This document shows positions 1 through 8,227 of a stretch of DNA of 64,000 bases, one piece after another. The position numbers and the translations under genes are program-made. Under the pieces are notes generated by a model, which was not told the DNA's origin, did no database searches, and saw nothing but the letters and a program-made list of their open reading frames with translations. Position 1 is the first letter of the stretch, and each line of letters starts with the position of its first letter. This stretch comes from an uncultured Nostocoides sp. (GTDB lineage Bacteria; Actinomycetota; Actinomycetes; Actinomycetales; Dermatophilaceae), in the NCBI GenBank assembly GCA_937873315.1, contig CALMQX010000027.1, positions 1-64,000 of the forward strand, given 5' to 3'.

Positions 1-29
1 AGTGACTCCAGTGACTCTTGTGACGACCA

Positions 30-117
30 GGGATTTCGGGGTCACCCCGAAATCCCGAGTTCTGCGCACCTTCTAAGTCCGACGAACTGGGTTTTTCGGG
101 GTGACCCCGAAATCCAG
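30..117. repeat. Pair of related palindromes downstream of uppS
   Basis: Two palindromes share the core TTTCGGGGTNACCCCGAAA. The first (30-56) has perfect 13-base arms around one central base. The second (87-117) has a perfect 9-base core with imperfect outer arms. They lie just beyond the stop codon of the leftward prenyl transferase gene, so they may end its transcript, or they may be members of a dispersed REP-like family. No further copy was found by eye in the window. There is no T-run after either hairpin. Confidence 0.6.
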
Positions 118-129
118 AGGCGGGAGGGA

Positions 130-897
130 TTAGGCGCCGAATCGGCGGTGGCGCTCCCCGTAGGCCCGCAGCGCCCGCAAGAAGTCCACCTTGCGGAAAT
201 CGGGCCAGTACGCCTCACAGAAGTAGAACTCGCTGTGCGCGCTCTGCCACAGCAAGAAGCCCGACAGACGTTGCTCCCCGGAGGTCCGAATGACCAGGTC
301 AGGATCCGGCTGGCCCTTGGTGTACAGGTGCTCGGCGATGTGCTCCACGGTCAGCATCTCGGCGAGCTCTTCGATACTGGTGCCCTTCGAGGCGTGTTCG
401 TGCAGGAGTGCCCGCACGGCGTCCGCGATCTCTCGACGACCGCCATAGCCCACCGCCACATTGACCGTCATGCCAGCCACCTCGCGGGTGCGCTCCTTGG
501 CCCCTTTGAGCCGCTCCGCGGTGCCCGCGGGCAGCAGATCCAGTGCCCCGACTGCCTGCACCCGCCAGTGTCCGCTGTCCGCGAGATCGTCCACCAGGCG
601 CTCGATGATGCCGAGCAATGGCCGCAACTCAGCCTCGGGGCGGGAGAGATTGTCGGTCGAGAGCAGCCACAGGGTCACGACCTCGACGCCGACCTCCTCG
701 CACCACGTCAGCAAGTTGAGGATGTTGTCGGCGCCGGCCTGGTGCCCGACATCGGAGCCCGCGCCACGTTCCTTGGCCCACCGGCGATTGCCGTCCACCA
801 GCACGCCGACATGTCGCGGAATCGCCGTCGGGTCGAGGCTGCCAACGAGGGTCCGGGCGTACGCGGCATACACGACGTCACGCAGTCCCACCGACAC
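130..897 (-). CDS. uppS: Isoprenyl (cis-prenyl) diphosphate synthase, UppS family
   Basis: This 255-residue protein belongs to the cis-prenyltransferase family, which condenses isopentenyl diphosphate onto an allylic primer to make the polyprenyl carrier lipid of cell-wall synthesis. The catalytic signature GVLVDGNRRWA sits near residues 31-41, with the Mg/diphosphate-binding Asp at about 35. The C-terminal signature VIRTSGEQRLSGFLLWQ and a following FYF...W segment are present. Length is normal for the family. The next gene, pointing away, is a hemolysin III homologue; the same pair occurs in mycobacteria (Rv1086/Rv1085c), where this paralogue makes the short Z,E-farnesyl product. Chain length cannot be read from the sequence, so a short-chain product is possible. 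Confidence 0.93.
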   Translation of the reverse strand: MSVGLRDVVYAAYARTLVGSLDPTAIPRHVGVLVDGNRRWAKERGAGSDVGHQAGADNILNLLTWCEEVGVEVVTLWLLSTDNLSRPEAELRPLLGIIERLVDDLADSGHWRVQAVGALDLLPAGTAERLKGAKERTREVAGMTVNVAVGYGGRREIADAVRALLHEHASKGTSIEELAEMLTVEHIAEHLYTKGQPDPDLVIRTSGEQRLSGFLLWQSAHSEFYFCEAYWPDFRKVDFLRALRAYGERHRRFGA

Positions 898-1014
898 CTC
901 CTTGACCAGACTCTCCAGGCCACGAGGCCGGTGTGGCCCACGCTACTCGCCCGAGCGGACGAATGCCGCCAGAGCACCAGCAAACCTACGGTTGCGTAAG
1001 TTATCCTCGGCCAG

Positions 1015-1707
1015 GTGGACCCTGAGAGCACCCTGCACGAGATGGATCATCGCGTCGAAGCCGCGATCAAGCACGTCCGGCCCAAACTGCGCGGCTGGCT
1101 CCATGCCGCCATGGCACCGCTCGCGCTGATCGCGGCCATCGTGCTGATCACCTTGAGCCGGACCCCCATCGCCAAGGTCTCGGCGGCGGTCTTCGGCGCC
1201 ACCTCCGTGCTGCTCTTCGCCACGTCCGCGGTCTATCACCGCGGCACCTGGTCACCCAAGGTCTACGGCTGGCTCAAGCGCTTCGACCACTCCAACATCT
1301 TCCTCATCATCGCGGGCAGCTACACGCCGTTCGCGCTCATGCTGCCGGCGGACCAGGCCCGATCCCTGCTGCTGATCGTCTGGACCGGAGCGATCGCCGG
1401 GGTGCTCTTCCGGGTCTTCTGGGTGGGCGCGCCACGGTGGCTATATGTCCCCGTGTACCTCTTGCTGGGGTATGTCGCGCTCTTCTACTTCGGTCCGCTG
1501 CTCAAGAGCGTGGGACCCACCGTGATGACCTGGGTCGTGGTGGGCGGCGTGTTCTACACGATCGGCGCGATCGTCTACGGCATCAAGCGCCCGAACCCGT
1601 CACCGCGCTGGTTCGGCTTCCATGAGGTGTTCCACGCCTGCACCATCGCGGCCTTCACCGCGCACTATGTCGCGGCATCGCTGGCGCTGTACGGCTCCTC
1701 GGCCTAG
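1015..1707 (+). CDS. Hemolysin III / PAQR family membrane protein
   Basis: The protein (230 residues) is a seven-helix membrane protein of the HlyIII/YqfA/PAQR family. An early segment with SAVYHRGTW carries the family's conserved Ser and His, and a late EVFHACTIAAFTAHY segment supplies the metal-binding His residues. The family is proposed to be metal-dependent membrane hydrolases; cytolysin activity is not established for most members. The GTG at 1015 is used here; an ATG at 1042 is also possible and neither has a convincing ribosome-binding site. It diverges from the prenyl transferase, and its 3' end overlaps the convergent small membrane gene by 4 bases. Confidence 0.88.
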   Translation: MDPESTLHEMDHRVEAAIKHVRPKLRGWLHAAMAPLALIAAIVLITLSRTPIAKVSAAVFGATSVLLFATSAVYHRGTWSPKVYGWLKRFDHSNIFLIIAGSYTPFALMLPADQARSLLLIVWTGAIAGVLFRVFWVGAPRWLYVPVYLLLGYVALFYFGPLLKSVGPTVMTWVVVGGVFYTIGAIVYGIKRPNPSPRWFGFHEVFHACTIAAFTAHYVAASLALYGSSA

Positions 1708-2072
1708 CTCTCGCCGCCAGTCGACTCTCCCGCAGCCGACCCGCCCGTATTCCCATCGCCCACAGTCGACTCGCCCGTATTCCCCTCGCCCACAGTCGAC
1801 TCGCCTGCAGCTGACTCGGACGAGCGTGACGGCGCCGGATCGATCCCGGCGTGGCCACGCAGCCCCTCCATAGCCTCACCCTGAGTGGCTTGCGGCTGGT
1901 TCTTCGTTCGTCCGGCGGCTTCCTGGCGGTAGGACATCCGGCGCATCCGGGAGTTCATATTGCGCATCAGGAAGTACAGGATGACAGCCAGCGAAAAGAA
2001 GGCGACGAACGCCAGGAAGCCCGGAGCCACATCGGAGGACGTGACCTTGTCCTCGAGGATCAGCGAAATCAT
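1704..2072 (-). CDS. Small single-pass membrane protein with repetitive Gly/Ser/Glu tail
   Basis: This 122-residue protein has one hydrophobic segment (about residues 15-36) followed by a basic stretch and a low-complexity acidic Gly/Ser/Thr/Glu tail. The ATG overlaps the stop of mca by 4 bases (ATGA), so the two are translationally coupled. A small membrane protein lies next to mca in mycobacteria too (Rv1083), so the N-terminal half is probably a conserved partner of unknown role. The tail is encoded by a 30-base tandem repeat and is likely variable between strains. No function is claimed. Confidence 0.75.
   Translation of the reverse strand: MISLILEDKVTSSDVAPGFLAFVAFFSLAVILYFLMRNMNSRMRRMSYRQEAAGRTKNQPQATQGEAMEGLRGHAGIDPAPSRSSESAAGESTVGEGNTGESTVGDGNTGGSAAGESTGGES
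1744..1803. repeat. Two 30-base tandem repeats inside the small membrane protein gene
   Basis: Units 1744-1773 and 1774-1803 differ at a single base and encode two 10-residue repeats of the type GESTVGxGNT. Degenerate further units flank them. The period is a multiple of three, so copy-number change would lengthen or shorten the tail without shifting the frame. Confidence 0.85.
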
Positions 2073-3019
2073 GAGGCGGCGCGCTCCTTGCGAGTGTCAT
2101 GGGACAACTCCAGCGTAGTTGAGCGAGCCAGCGCGTCCGCTGCCGGTAGCTCCGATGGCACGCCCGCAAAGAGGTCATCCTCCGGCAGGCTGACCGGCAC
2201 ATAGGAGGCCGCCAACTCGAAGTCATCGGTCGGCCAGACCTGCTGCTGCAGATCCATGGGCATCAGGAAGAAGAAGCCGTCCGGGTCGACCTGCGTGGCG
2301 TGCGCCCGCAGCGCGTCATCGCGCCGAGGGAACCAGTCACCGCAGACCACCCGGGTGGTGACGTCACGCTCGGGGCGGTCCCACCCGGCGAGCCAGTCGG
2401 CATACGGATTCTCGATGCCGGCCTCGGTGAGCGCGGCCAGATAGGCCTCGATCCGCGCCCGACTGAAAGAGGCGTTGTAGTACAACTTCAGCGGCTGCCA
2501 GGCCGGCCCGGCGTGCGGGTATGCCGCCGGGTCGCCGGCCGCCCGGAAGGCCGCGACCGTCACGTCATGGCACATGATGTGGTCCGGGTGCGGGTAGCCG
2601 CCCTCCTCGTCATAGGTCGTGATGACGTGCGGGCGAAATCGGCGGATCTCCTCGACCAGGGCCTCGGTGGTGATCTCGAGCGGCTCGAGGGCGAAGCAGC
2701 CCTGCGGCAGCGGTGGCAGCGGTGGCAGCGGGTCGCCCTCAGGCAGCCCCGAGTCCACGAAACCCAACCAGGTGTGCTGCACCCCGAGGATCTCCTGAGC
2801 AGCGCGCATCTCATCGCGACGGACCTGGGCGAGGTCGCGCAGGATGTGCGGGTCGTCCTTGAGCCTCGGGTTCAGGACGTCGCCGCGCTCACCCCCGGTA
2901 CACGAGACGACGAGCACCTCATGGCCCTGGTCGACATAGCGTGCCATCGTGGCCGCACCCTTGCTCGACTCGTCGTCCGGGTGCGCGTGGACGCACATCA
3001 GGCGCAGGCGGTCGCTCAC
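2069..3019 (-). CDS. mca: Mycothiol S-conjugate amidase Mca
   Basis: Mca cleaves mycothiol conjugates of toxins, releasing a mercapturic acid for export and recycling GlcN-inositol. The zinc-binding HAHPDDE motif lies near the N-terminus (about residues 9-15), with [10 protein letters not shown] and the second metal-site motif HPDH further on, as in the LmbE/PIG-L superfamily. The start chosen is the GTG at 3019, which begins [13 protein letters not shown] and has a strong AGGAGGG site upstream; the open frame runs further upstream but would cross the divergent gene at 3078. The protein is 316 residues. MshB is the close relative; the greA/DUF4307 neighbourhood favours Mca. Confidence 0.9.
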   Translation of the reverse strand: MSDRLRLMCVHAHPDDESSKGAATMARYVDQGHEVLVVSCTGGERGDVLNPRLKDDPHILRDLAQVRRDEMRAAQEILGVQHTWLGFVDSGLPEGDPLPPLPPLPQGCFALEPLEITTEALVEEIRRFRPHVITTYDEEGGYPHPDHIMCHDVTVAAFRAAGDPAAYPHAGPAWQPLKLYYNASFSRARIEAYLAALTEAGIENPYADWLAGWDRPERDVTTRVVCGDWFPRRDDALRAHATQVDPDGFFFLMPMDLQQQVWPTDDFELAASYVPVSLPEDDLFAGVPSELPAADALARSTTLELSHDTRKERAAS

Positions 3020-3077
3020 CGGAGATTCCCTCCTCGATAATGGAAGGGCCCATTCTCGCATCGGAGGACACCTCGCC

Positions 3078-3446
3078 ATGTCACTGCCTCGACCTGCCCC
3101 CGGCGCCGGACGCTGGTGGGTGGTTGGCGTGCTCGGCGTGGGTCTGATGACTGCTGTCGTGATCTGGTATGCCGTGACCTCGACTGTCGGCGCCCTCACC
3201 CCGCGCGTCACGCACTACGACATCGTCAGCGACACCTCGGCCACCATCGACTACGAAGTGCTGCGCCCGCAGGGGCAGGCCGTTCGCTGCGTGGTGGCCG
3301 CGATCGACAGCGCCAAGGGCAAGGTCGGCACCATGAGCGATGACATTCCTGCAGGCCAGGACACCCGCGTGGCGCGGCACCTGGAGTTGCGGACGGCTGC
3401 GCGAGCCACCACCGTGGTGGTTGACTCATGCGTGCGCGTGCCCTAG
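3078..3446 (+). CDS. DUF4307 membrane protein
   Basis: This 122-residue protein has an N-terminal membrane anchor (about residues 12-36, ending in WYAVTS) and an extracytoplasmic beta-rich domain with two Cys residues (in VRCVVAAI and VVDSCVRVP). It matches the actinobacterial DUF4307 family found between mca and greA (Rv1081c in M. tuberculosis). The ATG at 3078 has a GGAGGA site 10 bases upstream. Function is unknown. Confidence 0.85.
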   Translation: MSLPRPAPGAGRWWVVGVLGVGLMTAVVIWYAVTSTVGALTPRVTHYDIVSDTSATIDYEVLRPQGQAVRCVVAAIDSAKGKVGTMSDDIPAGQDTRVARHLELRTAARATTVVVDSCVRVP

Positions 3447-3500
3447 CCCACGGGTAGGATCGCGTTTTTGCCTCACCACACCGTCAAGGAGTGACCCATC

Positions 3501-3986
3501 GTGACCGAGACCGCTGGCCAGAGTTTTCTGACCCAGGCGGCATTTGACCGCCTCAAGGCTGAGCTCGATGACCTGTCCGGCCCTGGCCGTACCGAGATTG
3601 CCAAGAAGATCGAGGCAGCCCGGCTCGAGGGCGACCTGAAGGAGAATGGCGGCTACCACGCAGCCAAGGATGAGCAGGGCAAGATGGAGGCGCGCATCCG
3701 CCAGCTGACGCACCTGCTGGATCACGCGACCATCGGCGAGACCCCCGCCGACGATGGTGTTGTCGAGCCCGGCATGGTGGTCACGGTCGAGATGTTCGGC
3801 GACGAGGAGACCTTCCTGCTCGGCTCGCGTGAGATTACCGACGACTCCATGCATGTCTTCTCCGAGGCCTCACCCATCGGCGCTGCGGTCAATGGCCACG
3901 AGGTCGGCGATGTGGTCACCTATGTCGCGCCCAATGGCAAGACCATCGAGGTCAAGATCCTGCACACCAAGCCCTACGACGGCTGA
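3501..3986 (+). CDS. greA: Transcription elongation factor GreA
   Basis: GreA rescues backtracked RNA polymerase by stimulating cleavage of the nascent RNA end. The 161-residue protein has the N-terminal coiled-coil hairpin with the acidic tip motif EGDLKENGGYHAAKDEQG (about residues 43-60) and the C-terminal FKBP-like domain ending in VKILHTKPYDG. The GTG start at 3501 is preceded by AAGGAG. It follows the DUF4307 gene by 54 bases and converges closely with the MutL-like gene: only 3 bases lie between the stops. Confidence 0.96.
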   Translation: MTETAGQSFLTQAAFDRLKAELDDLSGPGRTEIAKKIEAARLEGDLKENGGYHAAKDEQGKMEARIRQLTHLLDHATIGETPADDGVVEPGMVVTVEMFGDEETFLLGSREITDDSMHVFSEASPIGAAVNGHEVGDVVTYVAPNGKTIEVKILHTKPYDG

Positions 3987-3989
3987 GGA

Positions 3990-5324
3990 TCAACCCCGGG
4001 CCAGTGACCCCGCCAACGCCCGGGCGGCACTGGGGTGCACCTGGCTGAGCAAGCCGACCACGAAGAGCACGTACGAGCTGTCGACGCCGACGCGCGCCCG
4101 ATCCGGCACTCGCCAGCCGCCGCCGTGGTCACCCGTGACCGCGGCCAGCACCGCCGCGCTGACCTCGGGGGGCGAATGCCGCAGCACCCCACCAGATCCC
4201 AGCACCACGCTCACCTCGGCCAGGGGCCGCGGGCGCTCGCTGGGATGCGCGGACCGTCCGTGCCGGCGCACCGCCAGGACTGCGGCCGCGCTCGCCAACT
4301 CCTGCTCACCGGCCCACTCGTGCGGTGAGGAAGCCAGGTGGCCGGTGTCGGCCGACACTTCGGCGGCATAGGCCACCGTGCTCGGCGTCAGCGGGAGCCG
4401 CTCGCGGGCGGCGGCCTCGACGATGGTCGCGGCATTCCAGCGCATCCCCAGATCGGCCTCGACGGTGCGGGCGTGCCACAGCGGCGCGACCACATCGCGG
4501 TGCAAGCTCGCATCCTCGCCCTGGGGGGTGATCACCGAATAGACATCCGTCGTGGCGCCCCCGATATCGATGACGAGGACATCACCGCCGACAACCTCGG
4601 CGAGAACCTCGACGCCCTGCAGCACCGCGTCCGGGGTGGCTGCCCGTACCAGCTCGGCAAAGCCGCGCCCCCGAGACAGCCCCTTGCCGCCGATCACGTG
4701 GGTGAGGAAGGCCTCACGGATCGCACCCCGGGCACCATCGGGAGCGATCTGGCCGATCCGGGGGACCACATTGGCCGTGACTGTAAAGCGCCGCCCGGTC
4801 GAGGCAAGGAGGCTGGCGACCTCGTCAGCGACCTCAACATTGCCAGCCACCACGATCGGCGGCGTGATCCGCGCGGCGGCCAGCCGAGCGGCGTTATGTC
4901 GCAAGACCTCCGCATTGCCGCCGTCGGTGCCACCGACCAGGAGCACCAGGTCCGGGCTCGCGCCCCGCAGCGCGCGGATCTCGGCCCCACCCAAGGCGCC
5001 CGCTGCCACATGCACGACCTTGCCTCCGGCGGACAATCCGACCCTGCGACCGGCCTCGGCGGTGACCTCGCGCTCGTACCCGACGACCGCGAGCCGCAAC
5101 CCCCCGCCAGCCGAAGAGCAGACCAGCCGCTCGCCGGTGGCGCCCCCAGAGGTGGCGCCCCCAGCGGTGGCGAGCTCACGGCATACCGCATCGACCCCGT
5201 CCATGACATCGGTGGCGATCGTCGTCGGGTGCGCGGCGGTGGCCACCAGGACGCCAGACGCGACATCGACTAGGGCGGCCTTGGTGAAGGTCGAACCGAC
5301 ATCGATGCAGGTGACCAGGCTCAC
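3990..5324 (-). CDS. MutL/GlmL-type ATPase (glutamate mutase-associated ASKHA protein)
   Basis: This 444-residue protein is an ASKHA-fold ATPase of the MutL/GlmL family. The phosphate loops are visible as CIDVGSTFTKAAL at the N-terminus and LVIDIGGATTDVYSV near the middle, with LLVGGTDGGNAEVLRHN between them. In clostridia the protein is encoded between the two subunits of B12-dependent glutamate mutase and is thought to maintain the mutase; a related form accompanies ornithine aminomutase. Here no mutase subunit is adjacent, so its partner is unknown. It stands alone, divergent from the acyl-CoA dehydrogenase gene. Confidence 0.82.
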   Translation of the reverse strand: MSLVTCIDVGSTFTKAALVDVASGVLVATAAHPTTIATDVMDGVDAVCRELATAGGATSGGATGERLVCSSAGGGLRLAVVGYEREVTAEAGRRVGLSAGGKVVHVAAGALGGAEIRALRGASPDLVLLVGGTDGGNAEVLRHNAARLAAARITPPIVVAGNVEVADEVASLLASTGRRFTVTANVVPRIGQIAPDGARGAIREAFLTHVIGGKGLSRGRGFAELVRAATPDAVLQGVEVLAEVVGGDVLVIDIGGATTDVYSVITPQGEDASLHRDVVAPLWHARTVEADLGMRWNAATIVEAAARERLPLTPSTVAYAAEVSADTGHLASSPHEWAGEQELASAAAVLAVRRHGRSAHPSERPRPLAEVSVVLGSGGVLRHSPPEVSAAVLAAVTGDHGGGWRVPDRARVGVDSSYVLFVVGLLSQVHPSAARALAGSLARG

Positions 5325-5372
5325 CCGAGCAGCCTAGCCACGGCTGGACGGGTCCCGTCTAGCGTGGAGCCC

Positions 5373-6530
5373 ATGAGGCGCACTGTGTTCGACGAGGACC
5401 ACGAGTCCTTCCGCAAGACGTTCCGGGCCTTCCTCGAGTCTGAGGTCGTCCCCCACTTCGATGAGTGGTATGCCGCGGGCATCGTGCCGCGCGAGGTCTA
5501 TCACCAGTTGGCCGAGCTGGGCATCTTCGGCATCGAGGTGCCGGAGGAGTACGGCGGCGCCGGGCTCGAGACCTTCAAGTACGAAGCGGTCCTGCTTGAG
5601 GAGACCTCGCGGGCGGGCATCTCCTTGGGTGGCTCGGGCGTGCACGTCATGCTCTGCCTGCACTACATCCTCGGCCTGGCCACGGCCGAGCAGAAGGAAC
5701 GCTGGCTGCCGCCCTTCGTGGCCGCGGACGAGATGTGGGCGATCGCGATGACCGAGCCGGGCACCGGATCCGACCTGGCCGGCATGCGCACCACCGCGAA
5801 GTTGTCCGAGGACGGCACGCATTACGTGCTCAATGGCGCCAAGACGTTCATCACCGGCGGTGTACACGCCGACCGCGTCATCGTCTGCGCACGGACTTCG
5901 CCGGCATCGGAAACGGACCGCCGGTTCGGCATCTCGCTGCTGGTCGTGGACACCAAGAGCCCCGGGTATGCCGTGGGTCGCAAGCTCGACAAGCTCGGTT
6001 TGAAGGTGTCGGACACCGCCGAGCTGTCCTTCACCGACGTTCAGGTGCCCCTGGAGAACCTGCTGGGCGAAGAGGGCCAGGGCTTCAGCTACCTGGGGGC
6101 GAACCTGCCCCGTGAGCGCCTCGGTATTGCGATCGGGGCGTATGCCCAGGCCGCCGCGGCCGTGCGTTTCGCCCTGGAGTACGTCAAGGAGCGCAAGGTC
6201 TTCGGCCAGCCGGTGGCGGCATTCCAGAACACCAAGTTCGAGCTGGCGGCCTGCCAGGCCGAGGTCGACGCCGCGCAGGCCGTCTGCGATCGCGCGCTCG
6301 AGGCGCTGGATGCTGGCGAACTCACGCCGGCCGAAGCAGCTTCCGCCAAGCTCTTCTGCACCGAGGTCGCGCACCGGGTCATCGACCGGTGTCTGCAGTT
6401 GCACGGCGGCTATGGCTTCATGAACGAGTACCCAATCGCGCGGCTCTACGCCGACAACCGGGTGAACCGCATCTACGGCGGGACCTCCGAGGTCATGAAG
6501 GTGTTGATCGCCAAGGACATGGGCCTGTAA
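5373..6530 (+). CDS. Acyl-CoA dehydrogenase
   Basis: This FAD enzyme introduces the alpha,beta double bond in fatty or branched acyl-CoA oxidation and passes electrons to ETF. The 385-residue protein shows the family signatures MTEPGTGSDLAG (mid-domain, FAD/substrate) and QLHGGYGFMNEYPIARLYAD near the C-terminus, with the expected catalytic-base region ending in GGTSEVMK. I chose the ATG at 5373 (MRRTVFDEDH); an in-frame GTG 9 bases upstream is an alternative. Substrate chain length cannot be read from the sequence. Confidence 0.92.
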   Translation: MRRTVFDEDHESFRKTFRAFLESEVVPHFDEWYAAGIVPREVYHQLAELGIFGIEVPEEYGGAGLETFKYEAVLLEETSRAGISLGGSGVHVMLCLHYILGLATAEQKERWLPPFVAADEMWAIAMTEPGTGSDLAGMRTTAKLSEDGTHYVLNGAKTFITGGVHADRVIVCARTSPASETDRRFGISLLVVDTKSPGYAVGRKLDKLGLKVSDTAELSFTDVQVPLENLLGEEGQGFSYLGANLPRERLGIAIGAYAQAAAAVRFALEYVKERKVFGQPVAAFQNTKFELAACQAEVDAAQAVCDRALEALDAGELTPAEAASAKLFCTEVAHRVIDRCLQLHGGYGFMNEYPIARLYADNRVNRIYGGTSEVMKVLIAKDMGL

Positions 6531-6591
6531 CGGGATCCCACCAGCGCCGGGGTCTGGCGCGCGCCGCCTGGGTGCGCCAGTCTTGGCGAGT

Positions 6592-8034
6592 ATGGCGACC
6601 CCGACAACTGTCATCCTTTTCGGCGCAACCGGTGATCTAGCCAAGCGCAAGCTCATCCCCGGGCTATTGCACCTCTTCCAGTCTCGACTGGTCGACGACA
6701 TGCGGGTCGTGGGGACCTCCCTCGACGAGTTGTCGGCTGACCAGTTCCGCGAGGTCGCAGCCCAGGCCATCCGCGAGCACTCGACGCGAGAGCTTCATGA
6801 GAAGGACTGGCAGGAGTTCTCTTCGCGGCTGGACTTCGTGCCGCTCTCGGCCGGGCCGGCGGCCTTGCGAGCGGCGGTCGAGCGATCCGAGGAGCTACTT
6901 CCCGGAACCGAGGGGCTCCGCCTGCACTACCTCTCGGTGCCGCCCAAGGCGGCCCTCTCCGCGGTGTCAACCATCGCGCAGGCCGGGCTGGTCGAGCGCT
7001 CGCGGGTGATCATGGAGAAGCCCTTCGGCACGGACTACGCCTCATCGGTGAAACTCAACCGTCAGCTGCACGAGGTCTTCGACGAGGACATGATCTTCCG
7101 GATCGACCATTTCCTCGGCAAGGAAGCCGCGCAGAACATCCTGGCGTTCCGCTTCGCCAACGGACTCTTCGAGCCGATTTGGCATCGCAATAACATCTCC
7201 CACGTCGAGATCGACGTCCCCGAGACTCTGGGGCTCACCCAGCGAGGTGACTTCTACGAGGCCACCGGTGCCTACCGGGACATGATCGTCACGCACCTCT
7301 TCCAGATCCTCGCCTTCACGGCAATGGAGCCACCCACCGCGCTGGAGCCAGGTGCCATCTCACGTGAGAAGAACAAGGTGTTCCGCTCGATGCAGCCGAT
7401 CCAGCCGACCGACGTCGTGCGGGGGCAATACCTGGGGTACCACGATGAGCCCGGAGTACGGCCGGACTCGGAGACCGAGACTTTCGTGGCGCTGAAGTGC
7501 TTCGTCGACAACTGGCGATGGGCCGGCGTGCCCTTCTACTTGCGCACCGGAAAGCGGATGGCCGAGGGCGCCCGCATCATCTCGATCGCGTTCAAGGAGC
7601 CGCCGCAGTCGATGTTCCCCGCCGGCTCAGGAGTTGGCGACCATGGACCCGACCACTTGACCTTTGACTTGGCGGACAAGTCCCGAATGTCGCTGTCCTT
7701 CTACGGCAAGCGACCAGGTCCGGGTTTCAAACTCGACAAGCTCTCGATGCAGTTCTCCATGGGTGAAACCTCCTGGGCGGGTGCGGTCTTGGAGGCCTAC
7801 GAGCGGCTGATCTATGACGCCGTGCGTGGCGATCACACCCTCTTCACCTCGGCTGAGGGCATCGAGCGCCTCTGGGAGATCTCGCAACCCCTGATCGACA
7901 ACCCTCCGATTGTCCGTCCCTACGCGCAAGGAACCTGGGGCCCGAACCAGATTCACCAACTCATCGCGCCGTACACCTGGCGGTTGCCCTTCGAGCGGCA
8001 GTGGCGGGACAAGCGCACCGACATGGAGAGCTAG
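6592..8034 (+). CDS. zwf: Glucose-6-phosphate dehydrogenase
   Basis: This enzyme oxidises glucose 6-phosphate to 6-phosphogluconolactone, feeding the oxidative pentose phosphate pathway and NADPH supply. The nucleotide-binding motif GATGDLAKRKL is at residues 11-21, and the active-site RIDHFLGKE segment is near residues 169-177. At 480 residues it is a typical length. The ATG at 6592 is preferred; a TTG three codons upstream is possible. The other genes that often accompany zwf (opcA, tal, tkt, pgl) are absent, so this is a solitary copy and the genome may hold a second. Confidence 0.95.
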   Translation: MATPTTVILFGATGDLAKRKLIPGLLHLFQSRLVDDMRVVGTSLDELSADQFREVAAQAIREHSTRELHEKDWQEFSSRLDFVPLSAGPAALRAAVERSEELLPGTEGLRLHYLSVPPKAALSAVSTIAQAGLVERSRVIMEKPFGTDYASSVKLNRQLHEVFDEDMIFRIDHFLGKEAAQNILAFRFANGLFEPIWHRNNISHVEIDVPETLGLTQRGDFYEATGAYRDMIVTHLFQILAFTAMEPPTALEPGAISREKNKVFRSMQPIQPTDVVRGQYLGYHDEPGVRPDSETETFVALKCFVDNWRWAGVPFYLRTGKRMAEGARIISIAFKEPPQSMFPAGSGVGDHGPDHLTFDLADKSRMSLSFYGKRPGPGFKLDKLSMQFSMGETSWAGAVLEAYERLIYDAVRGDHTLFTSAEGIERLWEISQPLIDNPPIVRPYAQGTWGPNQIHQLIAPYTWRLPFERQWRDKRTDMES

Positions 8035-8074
8035 GTATCAGCGCGGTCGATCCGGCCTCCTGAGGGGCATGCAC

Positions 8075-8227
8075 ATGTACACGCCGACCATCGCCAGTGC
8101 GCTCACCCCGCGGGCGGAGAACATCTACCGCGCCCAGCCGCAGCACCGACCCGCGACGCCCCGCACGGCGCGCCGGCTGCGGGCCGTCCTGCGGCCATGG
8201 CGCGCGCGGCATACCCTTTCCGGGTGA
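8075..8227 (+). CDS. Candidate 50-residue Arg-rich small protein upstream of metB
   Basis: A short frame starts at ATG 8075 (an ATG at 8069 is also in frame) with GAGGGG 7 bases upstream. It ends at 8227 so that its TGA overlaps the GTG start of the cystathionine gamma-synthase gene (GTGA). The product begins MYTPTIASAL and becomes Arg-rich (PRTARRLRAVLRPWRARH). No family is recognised. The ribosome-binding site plus coupling to the next gene make it a plausible small protein or leader peptide, but in DNA this GC-rich a chance frame of 50 codons is common. Confidence 0.42.
   Translation: MYTPTIASALTPRAENIYRAQPQHRPATPRTARRLRAVLRPWRARHTLSG

Noticed and set aside
1713..1812. CRISPR-like repeats
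   Set aside because: Only two adjacent in-frame units without spacers; they encode a protein tail.
3020..3211. Longer N-terminus for mca
   Set aside because: It would cross the divergent DUF4307 gene and its ribosome site. The GTG at 3019 has a strong AGGAGGG site and matches the conserved start of the family.
8035..8223. SAM or other riboswitch upstream of metB
   Set aside because: No recognisable conserved stem set or expression platform was seen; the stretch is explained at best by the small frame at 8075.
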